NCBI RefSeq assembly: GCF_901933205.1
Contig: NW_022148809.1
Location: forward strand, 1 to 64,000
Length of the DNA: 64,000 nucleotides
Source of the DNA: Camarhynchus parvulus
Lineage: Eukaryota; Chordata; Aves; Passeriformes; Thraupidae
Direction of reading: 5' to 3'
Shown: positions 1-11,629 of the stretch, in pieces
Position numbering within the stretch: the stretch's first letter is position 1
Layout: the number at the start of each line of letters is the position of its first letter
Made by a program: the position numbers and the translations under genes
The notes under the pieces: generated by a model
Seen by the model: only the letters and a program-made list of their open reading frames with translations
Database searches by the model: none
Told to the model about the DNA's origin: nothing

Positions 1-310
1 CAGTTGTTATCCCAGTTTTATCCCGGCTGTTATCCCGGGTGTTATCCCTGGTTGTTATCGCAGTGTTATCCCGGGTGTTATCCCAGTTGTTATCCCGGGT
101 GTTATCCCAGTTGTTATCCCAGGTGTTATCCCGGGTGTTATCCCAGTTGTTATCCCAGTGTTATCCCGGGTGTTATCCCTGGTGTTATCCCGGTTGTTAT
201 CGCAGTTTTATCCCGGGTGTTATCCCGTGATCCCGGGTGTTATCCCGGGTGTTATCCCAGTTGTTATCCCGGGTGTTATCCCGGTTGTTAACCCGCTTAT
301 CCCATTGTTC
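1..310. repeat. Minisatellite, GTTATCCCGGGT unit
   Basis: About 27 copies of a 10-12 base unit alternating GTTATCCCAG and GTTATCCCGG, cut by the left window edge. It is followed by T-rich runs to 390. Confidence 0.9.
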
Positions 311-389
311 ATCCTCCCCTCCTCCCGCTCCCGCCGGAGCTTTTCCCGTTTTTTTTTTTTTCTATTTTTTTTTTTTTTATTTTTTTTTC

Positions 390-630
390 CCCTTTTCCAC
401 CCATAACTTTAACGAGCGGAGCCTGCTCCGAACGGGAGCTGCTTTTGTGGGAGGCTCTTCCCGAGGGCCTCGGGAAGGGGGGTCTGGAATTCCGGCGGCT
501 CCTCCGGAAGCGGCGGCGGCTGCGGGGGCCCCCCGCTCCCGAACCCGGGGGGCCACGGAGCCCTCGGATGCTTGGGACTCGAGTTCGGACCCGTCCTGGA
601 AAATTCCTCGGGAATGGAGCCGGGGGAGCC
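390..630. other. GC-rich unique stretch
   Basis: CpG-containing, non-repetitive sequence with no convincing exon on either strand. Confidence 0.4.
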
Positions 631-870
631 GGGAATTCCAGGAGATCCCAGAGGGTTTTCCTGGGAGAGCTGCAGAGGGGTTTGGGATGGGAAACAGGGA
701 ATGGCTTCCCATGGAAAATTGGGATTTTGGGGTGGAATTCCCAGAGAATCCGGGGCTGCCAAGTGGGGATCCACGGAATATCAGGAGGTGTTCCTTGGGA
801 ATGGGATCATCCCTGAAATCCCCTCCATTCCCAGCCCATTCCCAGCATTCCTGGCCTTTCCAGGAGGGAA
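630..870 (+). mobile_element. Decayed CR1-like LINE 3' end
   Basis: Reading left to right it follows the order of an avian CR1 tail: CCCAGAGAATCCGGGGCTGCC, then AGGAGGTGTTCCTTGGGAATGG, then GATCATCCCTGAAATCCCCTCC. The match is by eye and diverged. No coding capacity. Confidence 0.45.
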
Positions 871-1084
871 TTCCCCGGGAATCCCACCCCGGCCACATTC
901 CCACATTCCCACCTCCCTTATCCCGGATTTTCCCCTCTCATCCCGGGATTCCCAAGGTTTGGGATTGAGGAGAATCCTCCCCATTCCTGGGAGCCCAAAC
1001 TTGCCCAAAATTCCCCTGCTTCCCCCAATTTCTGGGAAGAAAAGGGAAATTCCAGAGGAGAATCCCAGAGCCAAATTTTCCAGG

Positions 1085-1200
1085 GGATTTCTGGGAGAGC
1101 TGCAGAGGGGTTTGGGATGGGAAGCAGGGAATGGCTTCCCATGGAAAATTGGGATTTTGGGATGGAATTCCCACAGAATCCGGGGCTGCCAAAGGAGGCC
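1085..1200 (+). mobile_element. Decayed CR1-like fragment
   Basis: Repeats the AGAGCTGCAGAGGGGTTTGG ... CCCACAGAATCCGGGGCTGCC block of the copy at 630. Confidence 0.4.
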
Positions 1201-1740
1201 GGGGATTCAGGGAGGGGTTGGAAAAGTGGGATTTGTATCAGGATGCAGGAAATGATTGGAAAAAGCAGCGTCAGGGTTCAGGGAATGACCGGAATGGCTT
1301 CCCGTGGAAAATCGGGATTTTTGGCTGGAATGCCTGGCCGGGTTGGAATTCCCGAACCAACCCCTGATATGCCAGGAATTCCCAGTTTGGAGCCCCCCGT
1401 GATACTGGGAATCCTCCCAAGGCAGCAGCAGCAGCAGCAGCAGGTTCCTCCCAGGCCGGTAAGGGCAGAATTCCAAGGAAAAAAAGGGAATGGAAAAGTC
1501 GGATTTGCCAAATCCGAGGCCGGCTCGGGATTGGTCCTGCCCGAGCCAGGAGCACGCCAGGAATCTTGGACTGGGACAGGGAAACGGGTTTTTTTTTGGG
1601 TTTTTTTTTTTTGTTTTTTTCCATGGGCAGGAAAAGCAGCGCGGAAAGATTTGGGGGGGAGTTTGGAAAAAAAAAATATAAATTCCGAATTTATCGCAGG
1701 GTATTCCCAAAGAGGGGAGGAGGGAGATGGAGCCAAACCT
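1200..1740. other. Mixed low-copy sequence with a (CAG)7 run
   Basis: Holds a partial CR1-like piece near 1270-1340, seven CAG triplets at 1423-1443, and T-runs at 1588-1620. No exon recognised. Confidence 0.5.
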
Positions 1741-2880
1741 GGGGGGACATCCTGGATTTTTGGGGGGATTTTGAGGGGGTTTTAGGGTTTTTTTACGGGA
1801 ATTTTAAGGGATTTTTAATGGATTTTTAAGGGATTTTTAATGGATTTTGGAAGGTTTTAAAGGGAATTTTCAGGGGTTTTAAAAGTGGATTTTTTTAGGT
1901 GTTTTTTAGGGGATTTGGGGGGTGGTTTTTAGGGAGATTGCAGGTGTTTTTAAGGGGTTTTCAGGTGTTTTTTGAGAAGTTTTGGGGGTTTTTTGGGGAA
2001 CTTTGAGGGTTCTTTAAGGGAGTTTGAAGGGATTTTAAAATGGGTTTTTGAGGTGTCTTTTAAGGGATTTGGAGGTTTTTTTAGGTAATGTTGAGGTGGT
2101 TTTTTTTAGGGGATTTGGGGGTATTTTTGGGAGTTTTGAGGGGGTTTAAAGGGGATTTTCAGGGTTTTTATAAATGGATTTTTGAGGTGTTTTTTAGGGG
2201 TTTTGAGGCATTTTTTTAGGGAATTTTGGTGTGTTCCTTAAGGGAAATTCGAGGGTCTCTTTAAGGGAATTTTGGGGCTGGTTTTAGGGAGTTTTGAATG
2301 TTTTTTAAGGGAATTTCCAGGGGGTTTAAAAATTGATTTTTGGGGTGTTTTTTAGGGAATTTTGAGGTGGTTTTTTAAAGGCATTTTCAGGGGCTTTTTC
2401 AGGAGTTTCAAGGTCATTTTTAGGGAATTTTGGGGTGTTTTTAAAGGGAATTTTGAGGGAGTTTTTAAGGGATTTTGAAGAGTTTCTTAGGGGATTTTGA
2501 GGTGTCTTTTTAGGGAATTTAGTGGTGTTTTGTAGGGAATTTTGAGGTCTTTTTTCTGGAGAATGTTGAGGTGTTTTTTGGAGAGTTTTGAGGGGTTTTT
2601 AGGGAATTTTCAGTTGTTTTTTCCTTGGGAGTTCTAAGGTGTTTTGTAGGGGATTTTGAGGTCTTTTTCTGGGGAATGTTGAGGGGTTTTTTTGTGAGTT
2701 TTGAGGTCTTTTTAATGGAATTTCGAAGTCTTTTTTTAGAGAATTTTGAGGTGGTTTTTTTTCAGGAATTTGAGGTTTTTGCGTAGGGAATTTTGAGGGT
2801 TTTTGTGGGAATTTTGACGTGGGTTTTTCGGGATTTGGAGGTGTTTTTGGGGGTTTTGAGGTGATTTTTTTTAATTCTGG
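1740..2880. repeat. T-rich degenerate array, GGGATTTTGAGGTGTTTTT unit
   Basis: Irregular units of about 20-30 bases built from AGGGAATTTTGAGG and T-runs. Confidence 0.8.
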
Positions 2881-2929
2881 AATTTTCCAAGTGGGATCGC
2901 TGAGACTCCATCCCAAGGCAAAGCAGCCT

Positions 2930-3360
2930 CCCAGGAAAAATGGGGAATTCCCAGGAAAAACGGGAATTCCCTGGAAAAATGAGAATTCCCAGGAAAAATT
3001 GGATATTTCCCTGGAAAAACAAGAATTTCAGGGAGAAACGGGGAATTCCCAGGAAAAACGGGGTATTCCCGTGAAAAACAAGAATTCCCAGGAAAAACTG
3101 GATATTTCCAGGAAAAATGGGGTATTCCAAGGAGAAATGGGTATTCCAAGGAGAAATGGGTATCCCAGGGAAAAATGGGTATTCCTGGGGAAAAAAATGA
3201 GAATTCCCAAAAAAAAACCCAAAAACCCACAAGAATTCCCAGGAAAAAAAAAGAGAATTCCCAGGGGGAAAAAAACCGAGAATCCCAGGGAAAACCGAGC
3301 GTTCCAGGGAAAAGCAGGAATTCCCAGGAAAACCGAGTATTCCCGGGGTCCGGCGAATTC
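2930..3360. repeat. Minisatellite, AATTCCCAGGAAAAAC unit
   Basis: About 20 units of 17-20 bases; the copies differ in A-run length. A short GTCCCGGGTCT x4 run follows at 3437-3475. Confidence 0.85.
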
Positions 3361-3654
3361 CAAGCGAATTCCCGAGTGCCCCCCGGGGCTCGGGGCCATT
3401 CCTGCTTTTCCCGCCGGGATCTGGGAGCCCCCAGGGTCTGTCCCGGGTCTGTCCCGGGTCTGTCCCGGGTCTGTGCCGCTTTTCCAGGTGCGGGGAAAGC
3501 TGCAGCAGCTGGGGCTGGGCGCGCTTTTCCCCCCCTCGTAAATCGGAGCTGTGGCTGCAATTCCCTTCTGGAATTCCCAGCTGCAATTCCCGGCCGGAGC
3601 CGTGGGGAGCCGGAGCGGTTGCTCCTCGTTAAGCCCGGGAGTTCCGGGGTTGGG

Positions 3655-3850
3655 AGCCGGGAATTCCGCCTGGGACGAGGGGAAAGTTGGGAATGGGCGG
3701 GGAGCGGGAGTTCGGGGAAAGTTGGGAATGGGCAGGAGGAGCCGGGAATTCCGACCTGGGACGAGGGGAAAGTTGGGAATGGGCAGGGGGAGCCGGGAAT
3801 TCCGCCTGGGACGAGGGGAAAGTTGGGAATGGGCAGGAGGAGCCGGGAAT
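3655..3850. repeat. 48-bp minisatellite, about four copies
   Basis: Unit with CCGCCTGGGACGAGGGGAAA and GTTGGGAATGGGCAGGAGG; it borders the CR1-like copy at 3855. Confidence 0.85.
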
Positions 3851-3854
3851 TCCA

Positions 3855-4500
3855 GGAGATCCCAGAGGGTTTTCCTGGGAGAGCTGCAGAGGGGTTTGGG
3901 ATGGGAAGCAGGGAATGGCTTCCCATGGCAAACTGGGATTTTGGGGTGGAATTCCCAGAGAATCCGGGGCTGCTCCGGCCCTGGAATAGCAGGGAATGGG
4001 ATCATCCCTGAAATCCCCTCCATTCCCAGCCCATTCCCAGCATTCCTGGCCTTTCCAGGAGGGAATTCCCCGGGAATCCCACCCCGCCACATTCCCACAT
4101 TCCCACCTCCCTTATCCCGGATTTTCCCCTCTCATCCCGGGATTCCCAAGGTTTGGGATTGAGGAGAATCCTCCCCATTCCTGGGAGCCCAAACTTGCCC
4201 AAAATTCCCTCGTTCTGCCCCCAGTTTCTGGGAAGAAAAGGGAAATTCCAGAGGCTCTGGAGCTGGGAATGCAGGAGTTGGTGCTTGCTGCTCTGGCGGG
4301 AGAATCCCAGAGCCAAATTTTCCAGGGGATTTCTGGGAGAGCTGCAGAGGGGTTTGGGATGGGAAACAGAGAATGGCTTCCCATGGAAAATTGGGATTTT
4401 GGGATGGAATTCCCAGAGAATGCAGGGCTGGAACATCCCAGGAGCATTCCGGGATATCAGGAGCTGCCCTGTGGGAATGGGGCCATCCCAAACCAATCTG
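3855..4500 (+). mobile_element. CR1-like fragments within a segmental duplicate of 630-1200
   Basis: Two CR1-like 3' ends (about 3855-4055 and 4320-4500) joined by the same unique spacer found at 870-1085. See the finding on the direct duplication. Confidence 0.45.
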
Positions 4501-4734
4501 GAATCCCAGGGAATCCCTGGAAGTGTCCCAGGCCAGGCTGGAGCACTCTGGGAATCACGGGAATTGTCCCTGTCCGTGGAAATCCCGTGCTTGGAGCTGG
4601 GAATATCCCTGGAGAGCTCAGTTCCAGAGGGAAACTGAGGCACGGGGAGCAGGTGGCTCCAGCATTCCAAGCCCTGCATCCCTCCAGGCTTGGCTCATCC
4701 CATGGGATCTCAGGCTCCTGGACACACATTCCCA

Positions 4735-6395
4735 ACGCTTTTCCCTGTTCCCCATCCCATATCCCAGTTCCCTATTTCCCATTTCCCCATCCCTTTTTCC
4801 CATCTCCCATTTCCCTTCTCTCTACCCAGGTCCCCACATCCCATTTCCCAGTTCCCCACATCCCATTTCCCATTTCCCCATATCCCATTTCCCAGTTCCC
4901 CACATCCCATTTCCCAGTTCCCCATATCCCATTTCCCATTTCCCCACATCCCATTTCCCATTTCCCCACATCCCACATCCCATTTCCCCACATCCCATAT
5001 CCCATATCCCTTTCCCCACATCCCATATCCCATATCCCATTCCCCATATCCCATTTCCCCACATCCCATTTCCCACATCCCATTTCCCCATATCCCATTG
5101 CCCACATCCCATTTCCCACATCCCCATATCCCCATCCCATTTCCCATATCCCATTCCCCACATCCCATTTCCCATATCCCATTCCCCACATCCCATTTCC
5201 CACATCCCATTCCCCACATCCCATTTCCCCACATCCCATTCCCCACATCCCATTTCCCACATCCCATTCCCCACATCCCATTTCCCATATCCCATTCCCC
5301 ATATCCCATTCCCCATATCCCATTCCCACATCCCATTTCCCCACATCCCATATCCCATATCCCTTTCCCCATATCCCATTTCCCCATATCCCATTCCCCA
5401 CATCCCATTTCCCCACATCCCATTTCCCATATCCCATTCCCCATATCCCATTTCCCATATCCATTCCCCATATCCCATTCCCCACATCCCATTTCCCATA
5501 TCCCATTCCCCCGTTCCCCACATCCCATTCCCCAGTTCCCCATATCCCCGTATCCCATTGCCCACATCCCAGTTTCCCATATTCCATTTCCCATTTCCCC
5601 ACATCCTTTTTGCCCATATCCCTTTCCCCACATCCTTTTTCCCATATCTTATCTCCTCATATCCCATTTCCCCAATCCCATTTCCCAGTTCCCTGTATCC
5701 CATTTCCCAGTTCCCTGTATCCCATTTCCCAGTTCCCAATCCCATTTCCTAGTTCCCTATCCCATTTCTCCATATCCCATTTCCCCATATCCCCACATCC
5801 CCATATCACATTTCCCCACATCCCATATCCCATTTCCCCATATCCCATATCCCATTTCCCCACATCCCCATATCCCCATATCCCATTTCCCCACATCCCA
5901 CATCCCATATCCCTTTCCCCGTATCCCATTTCCCCATATCCTATATCCCTATATCCCATTTCCCCATATCCCCACATCCCCATATCACATTTCCCCATAT
6001 CCCATTCCCCATATCCCATTTCCCATATCCCATTTCCCCATATCCTGTATCCCCATATCCCATTTCCCCATATCCCCACATCCCTATATCCCATTTCCCC
6101 ACATCCCCTATCCCATTTCCCCATATCCCATATCCCCCCATATCCCATTTCCCCATATCCCCACATCCCCATATCACATTTCCCCACATCCCCTATCCCA
6201 TTTCCCTATATCCCATATCCCATTCCCCATATCCCATTTCCCCATATCCCCACATCCCCTATCCCATTTCCACATATCCCATATCCCCATATCCCATTTC
6301 CCCATATCCCATATCCCCATATCCCATTTCCCCACATCCCATTTCCCATTTCCCCATCCCATATCCCAGTTCCCCTTTTCCCAGCTCCCCCATCC
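4735..6395. repeat. 1.6-kb array, CCCATATCCCATTTCCCCA unit
   Basis: Units of 9-19 bases alternating CCCATATCCC, CCCACATCCC and CATTTCCC. Open in several frames simply because the unit lacks stops. Confidence 0.92.
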
Positions 6396-6399
6396 CATT

Positions 6400-7020
6400 T
6401 CCCGGCCTCTCCATTCCCGTTTTTTCCCCCATTTCTCCGGGACAAATCCTCTCTGCGGAGGCCCGGAGAAGCCGGGGAGGCGCAGGAAAAAGCCGGGAAC
6501 GATCCCAAATCCCCGAAATCAATCCGGGAGCCAGCGGAGCGGGATTAGGGCTCGCCGGGGGCCCGGGCGGGAACAGAGCCGGCATTGTAACCCGAGCTCA
6601 TCCAGGGAAAACCGGGAAAGCGGGAGAGGGAGCCTGACCCCGGCATCCCGCGGGAGCCGGCAACGAGGAGCGAGTGAAGAATTCCAGAGGCGGATTTGGC
6701 TTCCTGCTCCCGCCGCAGACGGACACGGGGGAGGCGGCGCGGGGCCGGCGCTTCCCAGCGCACCTGGAGCGGCTCGGGAAGCGCCTGGAGAGCGGCGAGG
6801 GGGGCGAGGCGCCGGGGGGGAAAAAAAACAACGCCAAAAAAAACCGGGAAAAGCGGGATGGAAAATAGCGGGCAGCGCGGTCCCCGGGATTCTGTGACCG
6901 CCGGGGTTGTCTGGGATGCGCCGCCGGGGTTTGGGGTTTTTTTTTTGGGATGGGTTTTTTTTTTGGGGTGCGATTCCCAGCTGGCAGGCATCGGGCGAGG
7001 AGGGGGAGAGCGCTGGCAGG
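6400..7020. other. GC- and CpG-rich unique island
   Basis: Non-repetitive, with E-box-like CACCTG (6760-6765) and a CCGCCGCAG acceptor-like site near 6715 followed by a short open frame. No known protein recognised; it could be a regulatory element or an unrecognised exon. Confidence 0.4.
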
Positions 7021-7179
7021 GAATAAATCAGGGATCACAGGAGGGGTCACATGTGGTTCCCGGCAGGAATTGCAGGTGCGGGCCGGGAATGGCCGGGAGC
7101 AGCTGCTGATGGATCAGGTGGGAGCCTGGCAGCTCATTCCAGGGGCCGGGAATGGCCGGGGAGTGGGAACGGTGGGGGC

Positions 7180-8330
7180 TGGGAGTCACCGGGAATGGTG
7201 GGGGCTGGGAGTTACTGGGAATGGGGGACAGGAGTCATCGGGAATGCTCAGGAATTGGGAATGGGGGCTGGGAGTCACTGGGAATGGGGGCTGGAGTCAC
7301 TGGGAATGGGGGATAGGAGTCACTGGGAATGGGGGACAGGAGTCACTGGGAATGGGGGATAGGAGTCACTGGGAATGGGGGCTGGGAGTCACTGGGAATG
7401 GGGGATAGGAGTCACTGGGAATGGGGGCTAGGAGTCACTGGGAATGGGGGCTGGGAGTCACTGGGAATGCTCAGGAATTGGGAATGGGGGGGACAGGAGT
7501 CACTGGGAATGGGGGACAGGAGTCACTGGGAATGCTCAGGAATTGGGAATGGGGGCTGGGAGTCACTGGGAATGGGGGATAGGAGTCACTGGGAATGAGG
7601 GCTTGGAGTCATTGGGAATGCTCAGGAATTGGGAATGGGGGATAGGAGTCACTGGGAATGGGGGATTGGAGTCACTGGGAATGCTCAGGAATTGGGAATG
7701 GGGGCTGGGAGTCACTGGGAATGGGGGATTGGAGTCACTGGGAATGCTCAGGAATTGGGAATGGGGGCTGGGAGTCACTGGGAATGGGGGACAGGAGTCA
7801 CTGGGAATGGGGGATAGGAGTCACTGGGAATGCGTCAGGAATTGGGAATGGGGGTGGGAGTCACTGGGAATGGGGGGATAGGAGTCACTGGGAATGCGGA
7901 GGGCTTGGAGTCATTGGGAATGCGGCAGGAATTGGGAATGGGGGGGAATGGGGGCTGGACTTGGGAATGAGGGCTTGGAGTCACCGGGAATGCTCAGGAA
8001 TTGGGAATGGGGGCTGGGATTTCTTGGGAATAGAGACTAGGATTTCTTGGGAATGGGGGCTGGGATTTAATAGGAGTGGGGGGCTGGGAGTCACGAGGAA
8101 TGGGGACTGGGATTCATTGGGAATAGGGGGGGGGGAGGAGTCATGGGAATGGGGCTGGGAGACCGGGAATGGGAACTAGGGTTCACTGGGAATTGGGATT
8201 GGGATTCATTGGGAATGGGGGCAGGGAGTCACTGGGAATGGTCAGGAGTTGGGAATGGGGGCTGGGATTTGTTGGGAATGGTCAGGAATTGGGAACAGGG
8301 GCTGGGATTTGTTGGGAATGGGAGCTGGAA
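7180..8330. repeat. Minisatellite, GGAGTCACTGGGAATGGGGG unit
   Basis: About 45 units of 22-26 bases, every few units interrupted by ATGCTCAGGAATTGGGAATG. It decays toward the right end. Confidence 0.9.
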
Positions 8331-8454
8331 GTGCTCCGGGGGCACCAGGGACTCCTGGAAGCTTTGGGATGGACGGGATTTCAGGATTGTCCTGTTCCAT
8401 GGGCAGTGAGGGCTCTGCTATCCCAGACTGCTTCCAGCCTGGCCTGGGATAATT

Positions 8455-8665
8455 CCGGGGGTGCCCATGGAATCCTGGAATGGTTTTGGTTGGAAGGGAT
8501 TTTAGGGATTGTCCCGCTATCCTGGGATGCTCCAGGGGTGGAGCAGCCCCGGATTCTTTGGGAATTCCATCCCAAAATCCCAATATTCCGTTGGAATCCA
8601 GTATTTCCTGGGTGCTGTCCCCGCAGCCTGCATTCCAACCCCCTCTGCGGCTCTCCTGGAATATG
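8455..8665 (-). mobile_element. Decayed CR1-like LINE 3' end, reverse orientation
   Basis: The plus strand reads like the antisense of a CR1 tail: GGAATGGTTTTGGTTGGAAG, GGATGCTCCAGGGGTGGAGC, then AGCCCCGGATTCTTTGGGAA. The clearest CR1-like match in the window. Confidence 0.55.
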
Positions 8666-9915
8666 GAAGGGATTTTTGGGAATTCTGGCAGCTGGGGGAG
8701 CCTCCCCTTCCCGGCACAGCAGGATTTAGGAACACCTGGATCCGTATCCCACCCTTGGCACCCCTAGAGCCATCCAGAGGAGAATTTTTGGGAATACTCC
8801 CCTGGAATTCCGGGCTGGAATTGCCATTCCCAGCTGGAATTCCCATCCCTGCGGATGTGGGATGGGGACAGGGCCGGGATGGAATCCCCATCCCCAGGGA
8901 TTTTCCAACCCCAGGAATTCCCTGATTCCCTGGATCTGGAGGGGCCGGTGACCCCAGGCAGCTCCATGGGGACATTCCAGAGGCTGATTCCCGGGGCAAT
9001 CCCGCCGGATCTGCCCCGGGAGCTGGGAATGAGGCAGAATCCTCTCCCAGGAACCTCCAGGCTTTGGGAATTCCCGAAAATTCCCAGTTCGGAGCTCCCT
9101 TTCCCAGCTTGGGTCTGCCGGGCCCGCAGGGAAATCGGGAGCAGCTCCCGGCCCGGGATGGCCGCGGATCCCAAAATTCCTCCGCTGCTGCCCGGGCCCC
9201 GGGCCCGAATTCCTGAATTCCTGAATTCCAGGAGCTGGGGCTGGCAGCGGGAGGAGCGGGGCTCGGGGCCAATCCCGCGGGAGCCAAGGCCGGGACGTGC
9301 GGATCCAGGAGCCTCCGCTGATTTCATGGAGCAAAAATGTCCCGGAAAATCCCGGGCCAGGCCCCGGCGGCGGCGGGGGCAGGGATGGATGGAGCCGGGA
9401 ATGAGCCGGGAATGGGATGGGGGAGCTGGGGAAGGGGACAGGAGCTGGGGAAGGGGACAGGAGCCCCTCGGCATCTGTGGGATCAGGGAATGCTGCAACT
9501 CCCGTGGCATTCCCGGCTGGATCCGGAGCCTTTTCCCTGCTCCAGCTGAGCCTGGGGGAGCAGCCGGGGCTGGGAAAGGCCGGGAACAGCAGGGAACAAC
9601 ATCGAGGTGGGATTTTTGAGAATATTCTCCTGGAAAGGGCTGGAATTCTGGGCTGGAATCCCCATTCCCAGCTGGAATTGCCATCCCTGTGGGTGTGGGA
9701 TGGGGACACGGCCGGGGGTGGATTTGGGGGGCTCCAGAGGCTTTTCCAAGCTCTGCAATTCCCTGGTTTTCTTCCCATGGACCCGACAACCTTTTCCTGG
9801 GAATCCTCTTTCCTCTCCAGCCCTCCCCACGTTCCCAGCGCCTCTCAGTGCTGGCACGCTTGGATAATCCAGGGGAATCACTCGGGATCAGGGAACACCG
9901 TGGGAATCACTCGGG
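8665..9915. other. Low-copy sequence with two CR1-like pieces
   Basis: 8780-8880 and 9608-9712 share a unit containing GGAATTGCCATTCCCAGCTG/GGAATCCCCATTCCCAGCTG followed by ATCCCTG(C/T)GG(A/G)TGTGGGATG. The rest is GC-rich and unique; no exon recognised. Confidence 0.4.
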
Positions 9916-10580
9916 ATCTGAGTTTATCCCAGTTCTGATCCCAATCCCATCCCAGTTCTGATCCCAGTCCCATCCCAGTTCTGATCCCAATCCCATCCCA
10001 GTTCTGATCCCAGGGCCCATCCCAGTTCTGATCCCAGTCCCATCCCAGTTCTGATCCCAATCCCATCCCAGTTCTGATCCCAGAGCCCATCCCAGTTCTG
10101 ATCCCAATCCCAGAGCCCATCCCAGTTCTGATCCCAGTCCCATCCCAGTTCTGATCCCAATCCCAGAGCCCATCCCAGTTCTGATCCCAGTCCCATCCCA
10201 GTTCTGATCCCAATCCCATCCCAGTTCTGATCCCAATCCCAGAGCCCATCCCAGTTCTGATCCCAGTCCCATCCCAGTTCTGATCCCAATCCCAGAGCCC
10301 ATCCCAGTTCTGATCCCAGTCCCAGAGCCCATCCCAGTTCTGATCCCAATCCCATCCCAGTTCTGATCCCAATCCCAGAGCCCATCCCAGTTCTGATCCC
10401 AGTCCCAGAGCCCATCCCAGTTCTGATCCCAGAGCCCATCCCAGTTCTGATCCCAGAGCCCATCCCAGTTCTGATCCCAATCCCAGAGCCCATCCCAGTT
10501 CAGATCCCAATCCCATCCCAGTTCTGATCCCAGAGCCCATCCCAGTTCTGATCCCAATCCCAGAGCCCATCCCAGTTTTC
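9915..10580. repeat. Minisatellite, CCCAGTTCTGATCCCAATCC unit
   Basis: Units of 20-30 bases with or without a CAGAGCCCAT insert, about 25 copies. Confidence 0.9.
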
Positions 10581-10803
10581 CTCCCCCTCCTGGTGCCCCA
10601 CATTCCGGACCTTTCCCTCGTCCTGCCCTTTCTGTGCCTTTGGCACACAGAAACATCCCGGATTTGGGAACATCCCGTTGTTCTGGGATCCTGCAGGGGG
10701 AAGTTCGGGAAGTGCTGGGGTTCATTTCCCCAGGATTTCCCAAATTCCTGGTTTTTACCTGCTCCTTCTGGCACAGGGAATGTCAGTGGTGGCTGGGAAT
10801 AAC

Positions 10804-11500
10804 CGGGAAAAGGGAAAAGGGAAAAGGGAAAAGGGGAAGGGAAGGGAAGGGAAGGGAAGGGAAGGGAAGGGAAGGGAAGGGAAGGGAAGGGAAGGGAAGG
10901 GAAGGGAAGGGAAGGGAAGGGAAGGGAAGGGAAAGGAAAGGAAAGGAAAGGAAAGGAAAGGAAAGGAAAGGAAAGGAAAGGAAAGGAAAGGAAAGGAAAG
11001 GAAAGGAAAGGAAAGGAAAGGAAAGGAAAGGAAAGGAAAGGGAAGGAAAGGAAAGGAAAGGAAAGGGAAAGGAAAAGGAAAGGAAAGGAAAGGGGAAGGG
11101 AAAGGAAAGGAAAATGGGAAAGGAAAATGGGAAAGGAAAATGGGAAAGGAAAGGAAAATGGGAATAGGGGAAAAGGGAATAGGGGAAAAGGAATGGAGAA
11201 GGGACTGTGAAAAGGGAAAGGGACGAGGGGAAAGGAAAAGGGAAAAGGAGAAGGAACAGGGAAAACGGGGAAAGAGAAAGGGAAAAGGGAAAGGGGAAAG
11301 GAAAAATGGGAAAAGGGGACAGGGACAAGGAAAGGGAGAAGAGGAAAGGGAAAGGAAAAGAAAAGAAAAAGGGGAAGGGAAAGGGGGAAAGGAGAAGGGA
11401 AAGGGAAAAAGGAAAAATGGGGAAAGGGAAAATGGGAAATGGGAAAATGGGAATGGGAGAAGAGGAATGGGAAAGGGGAAAGGGAAAAGGAAAGAATTCC
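10804..11500. repeat. Polypurine tract, (GGGAA)n then (GGAAA)n
   Basis: Plus-strand purines only for about 300 bases (10805-11112), then interrupted to 11500. The unit changes from GGGAA to GGAAA at about 10931. Confidence 0.95.
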
Positions 11501-11629
11501 CTCAAGGATCATGACCCAGATTCTCGATTAATGACACAAAATCCGGATTTAATTAATTCCCACATCAACAACATGAAATTCCAGCATGTGATTGATAATT
11601 CCCAAAAAACGCAGCCCCTGCATCCCGCG

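Noticed and set aside
1..310. Possible telomeric or subtelomeric repeat
   Set aside because: The unit is GTTATCCC(A/G)G, not CCCTAA, and arrays of many other kinds follow.
6715..6868. Short frame FPAHLERLGKRLESGEGG as an exon
   Set aside because: No family recognised, no clear donor, and CpG-rich sequence easily gives such frames; kept only as a unique island.
4002..6900. Very long open frames rich in Ile-Pro-Phe-Ser-His on one strand and Met-Gly-Asn-Gly-Trp on the other
   Set aside because: They follow the CCCATATCCC units in several frames at once, lack a known domain and arise because the unit has no stop codons.
9205..9235. GAATTCCTGAATTCCTGAATTCC as a heat shock element
   Set aside because: GAA and TTC are adjacent rather than separated by two bases, so the spacing is wrong.
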